Notes: a model not told the origin generated them from the letters alone. A DNA stretch of 64,000 bases from Desulfomicrobium orale DSM 12838 (GCF_001553625.1 NZ_CP014230.1:1116001-1180000), one strand, 5' to 3'. Positions 1 to 8,880 are shown, counted from the first letter of the stretch. Numbers and translations are program-made.

Positions 1-724
1 CATGAACGAAGGTGAGGTTTCCGGACGGCTTGGGCTGAAGGGCGTGCCCACCGTGTCCGAGGCCATCCAGGTGGCCAGAGATATCCTGCTGGCCTCCTAT
101 CTGGATCTGCCTATCCATCTGGCGCATATCAGTTGTCGGGAGTCGGTGGAACTCATCGCCCGGGCCAAGGAGCGCGGCATTGCCGTCACTGCCGAGACCT
201 GCCCCCACTATCTGCTCTGGGATGAAACCCTGGTGGAGGGGTATGATCCCCGTGCGCGGGTCAACCCGCCCCTGCGCGCGAAAGACGATGTACTGGCCCT
301 GCGGCAGGCCGTACGCACGGGAGTGATTGATATCCTGGTCACGGACCATGCTCCTCACGCGGATCATGAAAAGGACGTGACCTTCGCCGATGCGCCGAAC
401 GGTATTTCCGGGCTGGATACGGCCCTGTCTCTGACTTTCAGGCTGGTGCGCGGCGGCGAACTGGACAGCGCCGATCTTGCCCGGCTGTGGTGCTGGCAAA
501 CGGCGGAGATTTTCCATCTGCCCGGGAATCGGATGCGGCCGGGAGACCCGGCGGACTTCATATTGTTCGATCCTGAGCGGTCCTGGATGGTCACATCGGA
601 ATCCATGCTCTCCAAAGGCAGGAACACGCCGTGTCTGAACCGGGAAATTCCGGGCCGGGTGATGGACCACTATCTGGGCGGGATCTCCGTGTTCTCCAGG
701 CGGGAGGCCCCGGACGGACCATGA
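1..724 (+). CDS. pyrC: dihydroorotase, C-terminal part (5' end outside window)
   Basis: Pyrimidine biosynthesis enzyme that interconverts N-carbamoyl-aspartate and dihydroorotate in the cytoplasm. The visible 240 residues are the C-terminal portion. The first visible methionine lies inside the family motif MNEGEVSGRLGLKGVP, so it is internal and the gene begins upstream of the window. AHISCRES supplies a metal-site histidine, and TDHAPH near residue 115 holds the catalytic aspartate. The C-terminal segment GDPADFILFDPERSW is the usual strand of the composite beta domain of cyclic amidohydrolases. The gene ends 67 bases before the response regulator, on the same strand. The family call is secure; pyrC is the usual symbol, though an allantoinase-like relative cannot be excluded without the N-terminus. 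Confidence 0.9.
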   Translation, partial: MNEGEVSGRLGLKGVPTVSEAIQVARDILLASYLDLPIHLAHISCRESVELIARAKERGIAVTAETCPHYLLWDETLVEGYDPRARVNPPLRAKDDVLALRQAVRTGVIDILVTDHAPHADHEKDVTFADAPNGISGLDTALSLTFRLVRGGELDSADLARLWCWQTAEIFHLPGNRMRPGDPADFILFDPERSWMVTSESMLSKGRNTPCLNREIPGRVMDHYLGGISVFSRREAPDGP

Positions 725-791
725 TTTAAGATGCGGGACGCCGGACCGCAGGGAAGAGAGAACGCCAACCGGCGTATGACGGGAAAAAAGC

Positions 792-2186
792 ATGTCTAAT
801 ATACTCATTGCCGACGACGACCTGAGCCTGCGCGAAGTGCTGGAGGTCGCCCTGACGAAGAAAGGGCACACTGCCTGGAGCGCGCCGGACTCCACCACGG
901 CACTGAATATCCTGCACAAGGAGCATATCGATCTGATCCTGCTGGATCTGCGGTTGAAGCAGGAAAACGGCATCGACCTGCTCATCCGCATCCGCGAAAC
1001 CTGGGCGGACATTCCGGTGCTCATGGTCACGGCCTATGCCGACACCAAAAGCGCCATCGCGGCCATGAAATACGGGGCCAAGGATTACATCAGCAAGCCT
1101 TTCGATCTGGACGACCTGCTCTACACCGTAAACAGAACGCTGGAGACGGCCCGGTTGCAGGAGGAAAACGCCTGGCTGCGCGGGCAGATTCAGGGAAGCG
1201 GCACGAATATCGTGGGGCAAAGCCCGGAGATACAGAATGTATTTGCTTTGGTCCGCCGGATCGCGCCCACCAACATCAGCGTTTTGATCACCGGAGAATC
1301 GGGTACGGGAAAGGAGCTCTTCGCCCGCAGCATCCACGAACAGAGCGAACGGGCCTCCCGGTCCTTTCTGGCCATCAACTGCGGCGGCCTGCCGGAAAAT
1401 CTGGTGGAAAGCGAACTGTTCGGCTTTCGCCGTGGCGCCTTCACCAGCGCGGACCGCTCCAAGAAAGGGCTGCTGGAAATGGCCGAGGGCGGCACTCTTT
1501 TTCTGGACGAAGTGGGCGAACTGGCCCTGTCCACCCAGGTGAAGCTTCTGCGTTACGTGCAGGAACGCCGCTTCATGCCGCTTGGCGGCACCGAGGAGAT
1601 ACGCTCGGATGTGCGCATTATCACGGCCACCAACCGGAACATGGAGCAGTGCGTGGTCGACGGGGTCTTCCGGGAAGACCTCTACTACCGTCTGAGCGGC
1701 GTGAAAGTGCATCTGCCTCCGCTGCGCGAACGCGGAGAAGACATTCTGACCCTGGCCGATCATTTTCTGGAAAAAGCCTGCCGTTCCCAGAAGCGGCAGG
1801 TCCGGGGCTTTACGCAGGCCGCCCGCCAGAAGCTGCTGACTTACCGTTATCCGGGCAATATCCGTGAGCTGGAAAATATCGTGGAGCGCGCCGTGGCTCT
1901 GGAGCCCGGCGAAGTAATCACCGAGGATTCTCTGGTCATCTACGGGGCGACGACTCAGAGCGAGCAGAACATTGGCATACAGCTGGTCCTGGCCGGACAG
2001 ATGTCTCTGGACGAATATCTGGGCGAAGTGGAGAGCAGGATCCTTCACGAGGCTCTGCGCCGGAGCGGCGGACACAAGGGCAAGGCTGCGGAAATGGTCG
2101 GCCTCAACTTCCGCCAATTTCGCTACCGCTTGACCAAGACGGGAGAAAAGGATGAAGAAGATGGGTCCGGGCCGGATGCCGAATGA
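792..2186 (+). CDS. sigma-54-dependent response regulator, NtrC/PilR type
   Basis: Cytoplasmic two-component transcription activator of 464 residues with all three NtrC-family parts. The receiver domain (about 1-120) has acidic pocket D9/D10, phosphoacceptor D52, T80 and K102. The AAA+ domain (about 135-375) has Walker A GESGTGKE at 168-175 and Walker B TLFLDE at 235-240. A Fis-type helix-turn-helix lies at the end (NFRQFRYRL), a wording seen in PilR-like proteins. The sigma-54 contact loop reads GAFTSA (215-220) instead of GAFTGA. No histidine kinase is adjacent, so the partner is unknown. The start ATG follows a GGGAAAAAAGC leader. Targets cannot be read from sequence; the window contains sigma-54-like promoters at flagellar genes, but a link is not shown. 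Confidence 0.93.
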   Translation: MSNILIADDDLSLREVLEVALTKKGHTAWSAPDSTTALNILHKEHIDLILLDLRLKQENGIDLLIRIRETWADIPVLMVTAYADTKSAIAAMKYGAKDYISKPFDLDDLLYTVNRTLETARLQEENAWLRGQIQGSGTNIVGQSPEIQNVFALVRRIAPTNISVLITGESGTGKELFARSIHEQSERASRSFLAINCGGLPENLVESELFGFRRGAFTSADRSKKGLLEMAEGGTLFLDEVGELALSTQVKLLRYVQERRFMPLGGTEEIRSDVRIITATNRNMEQCVVDGVFREDLYYRLSGVKVHLPPLRERGEDILTLADHFLEKACRSQKRQVRGFTQAARQKLLTYRYPGNIRELENIVERAVALEPGEVITEDSLVIYGATTQSEQNIGIQLVLAGQMSLDEYLGEVESRILHEALRRSGGHKGKAAEMVGLNFRQFRYRLTKTGEKDEEDGSGPDAE

Positions 2187-2242
2187 CGGTGAATATTCCT
2201 TTTTCATCAGGGGCTTGACCCCGTTTTCATGAGGAGAATTTG

Positions 2243-3562
2243 ATGTCCCAGCCGATAAAGGACGCCGTGTCCATCTGCAAAACCATCATGCGCAACGGTT
2301 ATGACGCCTATGTCATCAACACCGCGTTGCAGCGCCGCATTCTGGGCCAGGCTGAAAAGGGTATGGTGGAAATCTGCACGGACATCGATTTCGCCAGCCT
2401 GAACTCGCTGTTTCCGGAGGCCGTCTCCGGGGAGGACGGGCTTGTGGGCCGCCTGCCTCAGAACGGCTCCCTGTTTCTTTTCCACCCGGCCGACGTGACC
2501 GATGCGTCCTATCCCGAACTCTGCGTGGCCCGGCTGACGGCGAACATGCTCAAGTATCTGGAAGCGGAAGGGGTGCCCGCGCATCTGACCAGTCCGCACA
2601 TCCCGCACCCCCCGGACGTTTATGACGGCTTTGAAAACATCTCCGGCGGGCAGATACGTTTTCAGGGTATCCCCGACGAAACCCTGCGGCTCGACTATCT
2701 GCGTGCCATCCGCGCCCTGCGCTTTTCCGCCAACTATCACCTGCCCATCGAGGAAAACTCCTGGATGTCCATCGTCCGGGCCTCGCGCCGGGTCTTGGAC
2801 TATGTATCCGTCTCGGACATCATGGACGAGTGGCGCAAGGTCGAGGCCGAGAACATGTGGCGGTTCGCCGAACTCCTGTTCGACTCCATGATCCTGCACG
2901 GCCTGTTGCCGGAACTGGCGGCCCTGAGCCGGGTGCTCCAGGTCTTCAATGAAGAGGAAGGCCCCACCTCTGTCTGGGGGCACACCCTGAAAGTCATGCG
3001 TCATTACCCCGAGGAACTGCCCTACGACTGGTACGGCACCCTGGCCTGCCTGTTCCACGACTGCGGCAAGCTCTACGCGGGCGAACAGGGCGAACACGGC
3101 ATGACCTTCTACCAGCATCATCGTATCGGCGCCAAGGTAGCGCGCAAGATCCTGAAGCGGCTGCGCCTCAATACCGAGGAAGTGGACATGATCTGCAATC
3201 TGGTACGCAACCACATGCACTTTCATTTCATGCTCACGGACAAGGGTATCCGCCGGTTCAAGGCATTGGATGACTACCCCCGGCTGATCGAAATGGCCCG
3301 GGCGGACATCAAGGCCAGAAACGGCGCCTACAAGGAATTCAATCACAATATGAAAATGCTGGAGCGGGCGGACATCAGCGAGGAGTTGCTGGAGCCCCTG
3401 CTGAACGGCAAGCAGATCATGGATCTCACAGGCATTAAACCGGGACCGGCCGTAGGCCTGCTCCGGGACACTCTGCTTCAGGCTCAGATTTCCGGGGATG
3501 TGAATACCGTGGAAGAGGCCGAGCGCTTCGTGGTCACCTACAAAGAAAAGGAACAACTGTAA
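2243..3562 (+). CDS. degenerate CCA-adding/poly(A) polymerase-like protein with HD domain
   Basis: A protein of 439 residues built like a bacterial tRNA nucleotidyltransferase plus HD phosphohydrolase. The N-terminal head aligns with the class II nucleotidyltransferase fold, but the usual GG-x-x-RD start motif reads VINTALQRRIL, so the nucleotide-binding glycines are lost. A CTDIDF sequence resembles the acidic pair. Around residues 150-175, RLDYLRAIRALRFSA matches the RNA-binding helix of the family. The HD domain (about 250-340) keeps GHTLKVM, LFHDCGK and later histidines. The start is ATG 2243, six bases after GAGGAG, rather than the in-frame TTG just before it. Family membership is clear; nucleotidyltransferase activity is doubtful and phosphohydrolase activity likely but unproven. 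Confidence 0.8.
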   Translation: MSQPIKDAVSICKTIMRNGYDAYVINTALQRRILGQAEKGMVEICTDIDFASLNSLFPEAVSGEDGLVGRLPQNGSLFLFHPADVTDASYPELCVARLTANMLKYLEAEGVPAHLTSPHIPHPPDVYDGFENISGGQIRFQGIPDETLRLDYLRAIRALRFSANYHLPIEENSWMSIVRASRRVLDYVSVSDIMDEWRKVEAENMWRFAELLFDSMILHGLLPELAALSRVLQVFNEEEGPTSVWGHTLKVMRHYPEELPYDWYGTLACLFHDCGKLYAGEQGEHGMTFYQHHRIGAKVARKILKRLRLNTEEVDMICNLVRNHMHFHFMLTDKGIRRFKALDDYPRLIEMARADIKARNGAYKEFNHNMKMLERADISEELLEPLLNGKQIMDLTGIKPGPAVGLLRDTLLQAQISGDVNTVEEAERFVVTYKEKEQL

Positions 3563-3723
3563 TTTTGTTTTCGTCTGTGCCATCCTTCCATGCTTGCCGT
3601 TTCGGGCTCCCCCATCCATCCGGGCCGGTTTCAGGAGCGTCAGCTCCCGGGACCGGCTCCGCGGTTGAATCAAGACCCTTCCAGGCGCGGCGGAACAAAG
3701 AGCGCGCCTGCCCCGGACCGATC

Positions 3724-4794
3724 ATGCAGCCGAACATCCTCGATCTGAGCTGGCCGGAACTGGAAGCGGCTGTCATCTCCGGCGGCCACCCGCCCTTCAG
3801 GGCCAGACAGCTCTGGCAATGGCTGTGGCGGCGCGGCGCCCGGAATTTCGCGGACATGACCAGCCTGGCCCGGGACTTCCGTGAAGAGCTCGGCCGCGCG
3901 TGGAATATCGCCTGGCCCGAGCCTCTCGATATCCGCCGCAGCGCTGACGGCACGGTCAAGCTGCTGCTGGGCCTTGCCGACGGCGCGTCCGTGGAGACGG
4001 TGCTTATTCCGGACAGGGACCGCTATACGCAGTGCCTGTCCTGCCAGGTCGGATGTCCCATGGGATGCACTTTCTGCAGCACGGGACTCATGGGCCTGAC
4101 CAGAAACATGACGGGCGGGGAGATTGCGGCCCAGGTGCTGGCCGGGCGGGATTATTTGCGGACCAGCGGATTGGGGTGGGAGGTGAAGAACCTCGTATAC
4201 ATGGGCATGGGCGAGCCGCTGCTGAACTGGGAGGGGGTGAGAAAAAGCCTGGATATCCTCACTCACTCCGAGGGGCTGGAGTTCTCGCGCCGCCGGGTGA
4301 CCCTATCCACCTGCGGGATTCCGGACCGGCTGGATGTTTTCGGGACGGAAGGGTTGGCTCTGCCCGCCATTTCTCTGCATGCCCCGACCCAGGAAATCCG
4401 CGAGACGCTCATGCCCAAGGCCGCCCGCTGGCATCTGGACGACCTCGTGGCCGCTCTGGCCAAGATTTCTCTGCGTCCGCGGGAGCGGTTGACCATCGAA
4501 TATATCCTGATCAAAGGCGTGAATGACAGCCTCCTGCACGCCCGTCAGCTGGTGCGGCTGCTGTCGCGTCTCAAATGCAAGATCAACCTCATTACCTTCA
4601 ATCCCGGCCCCGGAATTCCCTATGAGGCTCCGGACCCCGAAGATGTGCTGGCCTTTGAGGCGCTGCTGCGCCGGAAAAATTTCACCGTGACCCTGCGCCG
4701 GAGCAAAGGCCAGGACATCGCGGCGGCATGCGGCCAGCTCAAGACGGAAACGCTCACATCAATCCGGAAAGGAAATGCCGATGGAACAGCCTGA
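3724..4794 (+). CDS. rlmN: dual-specificity 23S rRNA/tRNA adenine-C2 methyltransferase
   Basis: Radical SAM enzyme that methylates C2 of A2503 in 23S rRNA and A37 of some tRNAs. The protein has 356 residues when started at ATG 3724, which gives the family N-terminus [15 protein letters not shown] and the usual length. The frame is open upstream to 3565, but that extension has no family resemblance. The 4Fe-4S motif is C111-x3-C115-x2-C118 (GCPMGCTFC). The C-terminal methyl-carrying cysteine is present in [19 protein letters not shown] and STCGIP are further family motifs. The 3' end overlaps hisI by 20 bases, so the two genes are probably cotranscribed. Confidence 0.95.
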   Translation: MQPNILDLSWPELEAAVISGGHPPFRARQLWQWLWRRGARNFADMTSLARDFREELGRAWNIAWPEPLDIRRSADGTVKLLLGLADGASVETVLIPDRDRYTQCLSCQVGCPMGCTFCSTGLMGLTRNMTGGEIAAQVLAGRDYLRTSGLGWEVKNLVYMGMGEPLLNWEGVRKSLDILTHSEGLEFSRRRVTLSTCGIPDRLDVFGTEGLALPAISLHAPTQEIRETLMPKAARWHLDDLVAALAKISLRPRERLTIEYILIKGVNDSLLHARQLVRLLSRLKCKINLITFNPGPGIPYEAPDPEDVLAFEALLRRKNFTVTLRRSKGQDIAAACGQLKTETLTSIRKGNADGTA

Positions 4795-5158
4795 TTTTGA
4801 GAAGTGCGGCGGTTTGGTGCCGGCCATCGCCCAGGATGCGGAAACGGGCGAGGTGCTCATGCTCGCCTATATGAACGAAGCCGCCTGGGCCGAGACTTTG
4901 CGCACAGGCGAGGCGCACTACTACAGCAGAAGCCGGCAGAGCCTGTGGCACAAGGGCGGCACGTCGGGACACGTGCAGAAGGTTCTCGCCATCCGGCTGG
5001 ACTGCGACCGGGATGCGGTGCTGCTCCGGATCCGGCAGATGGGCGAAGCGGCCTGTCACACGGGCCGCAGAAGCTGTTTTTACCGTGAACGCGGCGGGGA
5101 CGGGCGGTGGACGGACTGCTCGCCCATGATTTTCGACCCCAAGGAGGTGTACAAATAA
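4775..5158 (+). CDS. hisI: phosphoribosyl-AMP cyclohydrolase
   Basis: Third step of histidine biosynthesis: opens the adenine ring of phosphoribosyl-AMP. The 127-residue stand-alone protein has the family core [16 protein letters not shown], the metal-binding DCDRDAVLL and the zinc cysteine region [12 protein letters not shown]. There is no HisE domain, so phosphoribosyl-ATP pyrophosphatase must be encoded elsewhere. It starts inside the rlmN 3' end after GGAAAGGAA; an alternative ATG lies two codons later. Its TAA stop overlaps the hisG start by one base (TAATG), which points to translational coupling of the two histidine genes. Confidence 0.95.
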   Translation: MPMEQPDFEKCGGLVPAIAQDAETGEVLMLAYMNEAAWAETLRTGEAHYYSRSRQSLWHKGGTSGHVQKVLAIRLDCDRDAVLLRIRQMGEAACHTGRRSCFYRERGGDGRWTDCSPMIFDPKEVYK

Positions 5159-6036
5159 TGGACGGCAGGCAGTTGCGTATCGGAATTCCCAAGGGATCCT
5201 TGGAGGAAGCCACAGTCAAGCTCTTCGCCAAGGCCGGATGGAAAGTAACCTCCCATCACCGAAACTATTTTCCTGAAATCAACGACCCGGAATTGACCTG
5301 TTCCCTGTGCCGGGCGCAGGAAATGGCCCGCTACGTGGAAAGCGGTCTGCTGGACGCCGGACTTACGGGCAAGGACTGGATCCTGGAAAACCAGTCCGAT
5401 GTGGTGGTGGTGGACGACCTGATTTATTCCAAAGCCAGCAACCGTCCGGCCAAGTGGGTGCTGGCCGTGGCCGGAGACGCCCCGTACAGGCGGCCGGAAG
5501 ACTTGGCGGGAAAGAAGATCGCCACGGAATTCGTGGGCTTCACCCGCCGCTATTTCGAGGACGCGAATATTCCCGTGGAGGTGGAGTATTCCTGGGGTGC
5601 CACGGAGGCCAAAGTGGTGGAAGGACTTGTGGACGCCATTGTGGAAATCACGGAAACAGGGACGACCATCAAGGCCCACGGCCTGCGCATCATTGCCGAA
5701 CTGCTGCAGACAAATACCCAGCTCATTGCCAACAAGGCCGCTTGGAACGATCCATGGAAACGGGCCAAGATCGAGAATATGAACACCCTCCTGCAGGGCG
5801 CGTTGCGGGCGGAAAAACTGGTGGCCCTGAAGATGAACGCTCCCACAGGTATCGTGGACAAGATCATGGAGCTTCTGCCGAGCATGAACTCCCCGACCAT
5901 CGCCCATCTGCACAATTCCGACTGGCTGTCCATTGAAACCGTAGTCGAAATTTCTCAGGTCCGGGATTTGGTGCCCAGGCTTCAGGCTGTGGGAGCCGAG
6001 GCCATCATCGAATACTCCCTGAACAAGGTGATCTGA
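5158..6036 (+). CDS. hisG: ATP phosphoribosyltransferase, long form
   Basis: First and feedback-regulated step of histidine biosynthesis, joining ATP and PRPP. The 292-residue length and C-terminal ACT-like region ([19 protein letters not shown] onward) make this the long hexameric form, which does not need HisZ. The catalytic part keeps [14 protein letters not shown] at the start and the PRPP loop region [14 protein letters not shown]. The start ATG at 5158 is chosen over an upstream in-frame GTG because AAGGAGGT at 5141-5148 sits nine bases ahead of it and it overlaps the hisI stop. Cytoplasmic. Confidence 0.96.
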   Translation: MDGRQLRIGIPKGSLEEATVKLFAKAGWKVTSHHRNYFPEINDPELTCSLCRAQEMARYVESGLLDAGLTGKDWILENQSDVVVVDDLIYSKASNRPAKWVLAVAGDAPYRRPEDLAGKKIATEFVGFTRRYFEDANIPVEVEYSWGATEAKVVEGLVDAIVEITETGTTIKAHGLRIIAELLQTNTQLIANKAAWNDPWKRAKIENMNTLLQGALRAEKLVALKMNAPTGIVDKIMELLPSMNSPTIAHLHNSDWLSIETVVEISQVRDLVPRLQAVGAEAIIEYSLNKVI

Positions 6037-6048
6037 TGCCCCATCGTT

Positions 6049-6060
6049 ATCGTATACGAT
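6049..6060. repeat. 12-bp perfect palindrome ATCGTATACGAT
   Basis: Twelve-base perfect inverted repeat just after the hisG stop and 57 bases before the lipoprotein gene. It lacks the loop and T-run of a terminator and could be a protein-binding site or chance. Flanking bases do not extend the symmetry. Confidence 0.3.
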
Positions 6061-6116
6061 GGAGGGGTGAAGCATTCCGGGGGAACAATGCGTAAAAATA
6101 TGAGAGGTGCGATGTC

Positions 6117-6884
6117 ATGAAACTGTCCGCGTGGATATTGATCCTGTGCTGTGTTCTGGCCGGATGTACGGGCGGACGCGGTTCCCGGAGTATGGAAGGT
6201 ACGAGCCTGTCCGCTTCGGAAGTCGAGCTGCGCCTGAATCTCGCCGAGTCGTATATCAGCAATGGACAGATGCAGCTGGCGCTTCAGGAACTGCTGAAAG
6301 TGGAGGGAGCGGTTTCAGGCCAGTCGCGTTTCCATTTCGACATGGGGCTGGTTTATCTTGGCCTGGATGAAATGGACAAGGCGCGCGAAGGCTTTGCGGA
6401 GGCAGTGCGCATTGATGATAACTTTGGGGAGGCTTGGAACAATCTGGGCAAGATTCACGAAGCCCAGAACCGGCCCAAGGAAGCGGAGGCCGCTTACCTC
6501 AAGGCTCTTAGCATTCTGACCTATGTCACGCCGGAGTTTCCGGCCTATAACCTGGGAGCTCTTCTCATGGGTCAGGGGAGGGCCAAGGAAGCCGAAGAGT
6601 ACGCCCGAAAGGCTCTGGCCCGTAACTGGCGTTATATTCCGGCATACAGGCTGCTTTCCGAAGCCTTTGTAGCCCAGAATCGCATGGAGGATGCCGAGGA
6701 GGTCCTCAAAAGCGGACTGGAGGCCGACATGGGCAGCACTGCGACCATGCTGGCTCTGGCCGAACAGCAGATCCGGATGGGCAAGGCCGATGAGGCCGGG
6801 GAAATGTTCCAGCAGATCATCAGCCAGCATCCCAGATCCACTGAGGCCAAGGTCGCCAGGGATTATCTGAATCTCATGGACTGA
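6117..6884 (+). CDS. TPR-repeat lipoprotein, PilW/PilF-like
   Basis: Predicted outer-membrane or periplasm-facing lipoprotein of 255 residues. The N-terminus is a type II signal peptide with lipobox LAGC, placing the acylated cysteine near residue 17. The rest is a row of tetratricopeptide repeats (for example EAWNNLGKIHEAQNRPKEAE and the AEEYARKAL and AEEVLKSGL helices). This is the layout of PilW/PilF, which helps assemble type IV pilus secretins. No pilus gene is in the window, so the role in pili is inferred only from family style; a general TPR scaffold is possible. The ATG follows GAGAGG, and a strong terminator lies 34 bases downstream. Confidence 0.75.
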   Translation: MKLSAWILILCCVLAGCTGGRGSRSMEGTSLSASEVELRLNLAESYISNGQMQLALQELLKVEGAVSGQSRFHFDMGLVYLGLDEMDKAREGFAEAVRIDDNFGEAWNNLGKIHEAQNRPKEAEAAYLKALSILTYVTPEFPAYNLGALLMGQGRAKEAEEYARKALARNWRYIPAYRLLSEAFVAQNRMEDAEEVLKSGLEADMGSTATMLALAEQQIRMGKADEAGEMFQQIISQHPRSTEAKVARDYLNLMD

Positions 6885-6917
6885 CACATCCGCTGATGGC
6901 GCGGACCTGTTTGCTTC

Positions 6918-6953
6918 GGGCGGGCCATGAAAATGGCTCGCCCAAAATTTTTC
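6918..6953 (+). terminator. intrinsic terminator after TPR lipoprotein gene
   Basis: Stem 6918-6928 pairs with 6933-6943 (GGGCGGGCCAT with ATGGCTCGCCC, one G-T pair) around a GAAA loop, followed by AAAATTTTTC. Confidence 0.85.
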
Positions 6954-7357
6954 TGGTATCCTGTGATATCTTCTGGCTGAAACCAGAACTAGGCCGCTTT
7001 AAGCTGCTTCGACGAAGAAAGAGGACGCGGCTCGACACGCGGTTCGGGATACAAGTATTTTTGGGATCCTGTCATTCGTACAGGTACTCATTACTGATAT
7101 TGACTATCCAAAGTTTTTTGTCTAACGGCGGCTTACATATATGTATGGCGTACCGATCCAGGCAGATCGGGTTGCTGCTGATCTCCCCCAGATCAAGCTG
7201 TATTTTTGACAATCCAAATATGAGTTTCAGATCAAAGATGATCTCGAGGAAGCGAAGAAGATACGATGTAGGCGTGTATTTGGCGTACGTTGAAGGATTT
7301 TCGACCATGCTGAGAAGAGAGGGCTTTGATGTGAAATCGGCATAGCCAGGAATATTT
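6954..7357 (+). other. gene-poor, AT-richer stretch with no supported gene
   Basis: About 400 bases between a terminator and the YaaW-like gene. An open frame of 149 codons crosses it (6896-7345) but starts ahead of the terminator, lacks an SD and resembles no family I know. Its last 25 codons (ending STMLRREGFDVKSA) and a neighbouring frame reading KDDLEEAKKIR look more protein-like than the rest, so this may be the frameshifted remains of an older gene. No promoter was assigned. Confidence 0.4.
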
Positions 7358-8152
7358 ATGAAATACCGTCAGGATCCGGATTTGGAATTCCTGAAGGACT
7401 GTTCCTCCGGCGAGTTGGACATTCTGGTCGATGTCCTGCTTCAAAGCAGTCCTCCCCGTGACGATCGGCAAAGCGACAGTATGTCTGTGCGAGATTATGT
7501 ACAGGCCGCCAGTTCCGGGCAACGCTCCCGCGGCATGGTTCAATTTCCCGATCACCCCCTTTATAAGGAACACGCGCCTCAACACACCCGCTACTGGGAA
7601 ATCATTGCCGGAGAGATCCAGCGGCAGGGGGTAAATCAGCTCGCGCTTGCGGCCCGCAGAGGACTCGGGGCGCTTTATATTAAAATTCTGGAACATATCT
7701 GCGGGCTCTTCTCTGTAAAATATCTCCGGGACTCTTCCGCTGAAATTCTGGAGCGGGAGCTGTGTGCGGCTCTCTTTTTCCGGTCTGTACGGCATGTACA
7801 ACGCGGATATTTGCCTGTATTATGGGATGCCTTTGCCCTGAGGCCGGAGGATGCCAGCATCGACGCGTTTATGCGAAATCTGGTCGAAACCATGCGGCTT
7901 GACGACGGGCCGAGGCATTTATTGGCCATGTGCGTGGCCCATGGTTCGGCCATGCATGCCGGCAACATCGGCTATAAGGGCCTCGCATCCGAAAAGTGGC
8001 GGGTTGTCCTTGAGCTGCTAGAGGAGCCTTTGGCTGCCGAGCTGAGCGCCGTTTCGCCAGTGAGCCGCACCGGAGTGCACTACTGGCTGCTTATTCCGGC
8101 GGTGTTGCAGGTGGCTTGCCTGCGCATTGCCAGAAATGTTGAACAGGCTTGA
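7358..8152 (+). CDS. YaaW-family protein (DUF3944 / UPF0174)
   Basis: A 264-residue protein of unknown function. The N-terminal sequence RQDPDLEFLKDCSSGELDIL is the DUF3944 signature. RYWEIIAGEIQRQGVNQLA and the C-terminal YWLLIPAVLQVACLRIARN match the corresponding parts of Escherichia coli YaaW. The glycine-rich hydrophobic stretch usually found before that C-terminal motif is reduced here. There is no signal peptide, and the C-terminal hydrophobic segment may contact a membrane. The start ATG has AGGA six bases upstream. It heads a run of three same-strand genes of unknown function (7358-8765) ending at a terminator, so it is probably cotranscribed with them. Confidence 0.75.
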   Translation: MKYRQDPDLEFLKDCSSGELDILVDVLLQSSPPRDDRQSDSMSVRDYVQAASSGQRSRGMVQFPDHPLYKEHAPQHTRYWEIIAGEIQRQGVNQLALAARRGLGALYIKILEHICGLFSVKYLRDSSAEILERELCAALFFRSVRHVQRGYLPVLWDAFALRPEDASIDAFMRNLVETMRLDDGPRHLLAMCVAHGSAMHAGNIGYKGLASEKWRVVLELLEEPLAAELSAVSPVSRTGVHYWLLIPAVLQVACLRIARNVEQA

Positions 8153-8191
8153 GAAGCGTACTTCCCCAAACGATAAACGCCCAGGTAAGAC

Positions 8192-8527
8192 ATGAAAGAA
8201 GACCTCACCGCCTATGTCTACGTTGGAGAGAACAAAAGCGATGACTGGACACCCATCACGTCCCTGAAGTTTTCTCCTGCGGACAGTAACTGGATGCTTG
8301 CAGGCAAGATCCCCGAAGAAAAGGATATCGTACCATGGCAGGAGGTCGTCCTGCCGTCGGGAGAGAAATTACTCATCGGCCTAGTCTTTGAGAATCCGGA
8401 AAAGAATATTGCTTTGCACGTCAGAGCTACCGACCGCCCTGTGTTGACCCTGATCACCAAGGGGCAGCCCTGCCTGCATTTTGTCAGCCCGGGGGGAACG
8501 GACATTACCATCCAGATCCATGAATAA
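8192..8527 (+). CDS. hypothetical protein, 111 residues
   Basis: I do not recognise a family. The protein is soluble-looking and mildly acidic, with alternating short hydrophobic strands (LTAYVYVGE, KLLIGLVFENP, PVLTLITKG, ITIQIHE) that suggest an all-beta fold. It has one cysteine and no signal peptide or membrane segment. It starts 39 bases after the YaaW-like gene behind a weak AGG and is followed on the same strand by a 60-residue gene. Coding potential is supported by the spacing, the SD and codon use like its neighbours. Confidence 0.55.
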   Translation: MKEDLTAYVYVGENKSDDWTPITSLKFSPADSNWMLAGKIPEEKDIVPWQEVVLPSGEKLLIGLVFENPEKNIALHVRATDRPVLTLITKGQPCLHFVSPGGTDITIQIHE

Positions 8528-8582
8528 GCGCCGGGGCAGGGCACGAAAATTCTGATGGGATACGAAATCGGGAGTATTCGGC

Positions 8583-8765
8583 ATGGCTGAAAAGCGCGAC
8601 TCAGTGGTGGAAGGCCCTCCCTGCGAGCAGACCTGGAGCCGTACCTTCAAGGAACTGGATGCAGAAGCCGCGGCCATCCTCGAAGATGAGGAGGTAAAGG
8701 CCATCTCCGGGAGCGGAGAGGAATGGTGGTGTCCCAATCCTGACTGCGAGATTGTGGACAAGTAA
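8583..8765 (+). CDS. small acidic hypothetical protein, 60 residues
   Basis: Unrecognised small protein. It is acidic in the middle (ELDAEAAAILEDEEVKA) and ends EEWWCPNPDCEIVDK, where the CPNPDC pair could bind a metal or form a half zinc ribbon. GGGAG lies eight bases before the ATG. It is the third gene of the YaaW-led run and is followed by a bidirectional terminator. The conserved-looking C-terminus and the SD favour a real gene; function unknown. Confidence 0.5.
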   Translation: MAEKRDSVVEGPPCEQTWSRTFKELDAEAAAILEDEEVKAISGSGEEWWCPNPDCEIVDK

Positions 8766-8845
8766 CTTTCATCGAGAAGAAATTGGCGGCCCTGTCATGC
8801 GCTTCAACGCTTCAAATAACTGCTGAACAATCGGGTCTTGGCGTG

Positions 8846-8880
8846 AAAAAAGACCGGGGGATTAATCCCTCGGTCTTTTT
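8846..8880. terminator. bidirectional intrinsic terminator
   Basis: Near-perfect inverted repeat AAAAAGACCGGGGGATT / AATCCCTCGGTCTTTTT between the 60-residue gene (+) and the flagellin gene (-). It has an A-run on one side and a T-run on the other, so it can end transcription from both directions. Confidence 0.85.

Noticed and set aside
2208-2230. Terminator GGGG-CTTGA-CCCC-GTTTTC before the HD protein gene
   Set aside because: Stem of only four base pairs; too weak to claim.
726-3673. Long minus-strand frames opposite the response regulator and the HD protein
   Set aside because: Shadow frames of strongly supported plus-strand genes.
6896-7345. 149-codon frame between the lipoprotein and the YaaW-like gene
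   Set aside because: It starts before an intrinsic terminator, lacks an SD and has no recognisable motif; kept only as a possible remnant region.
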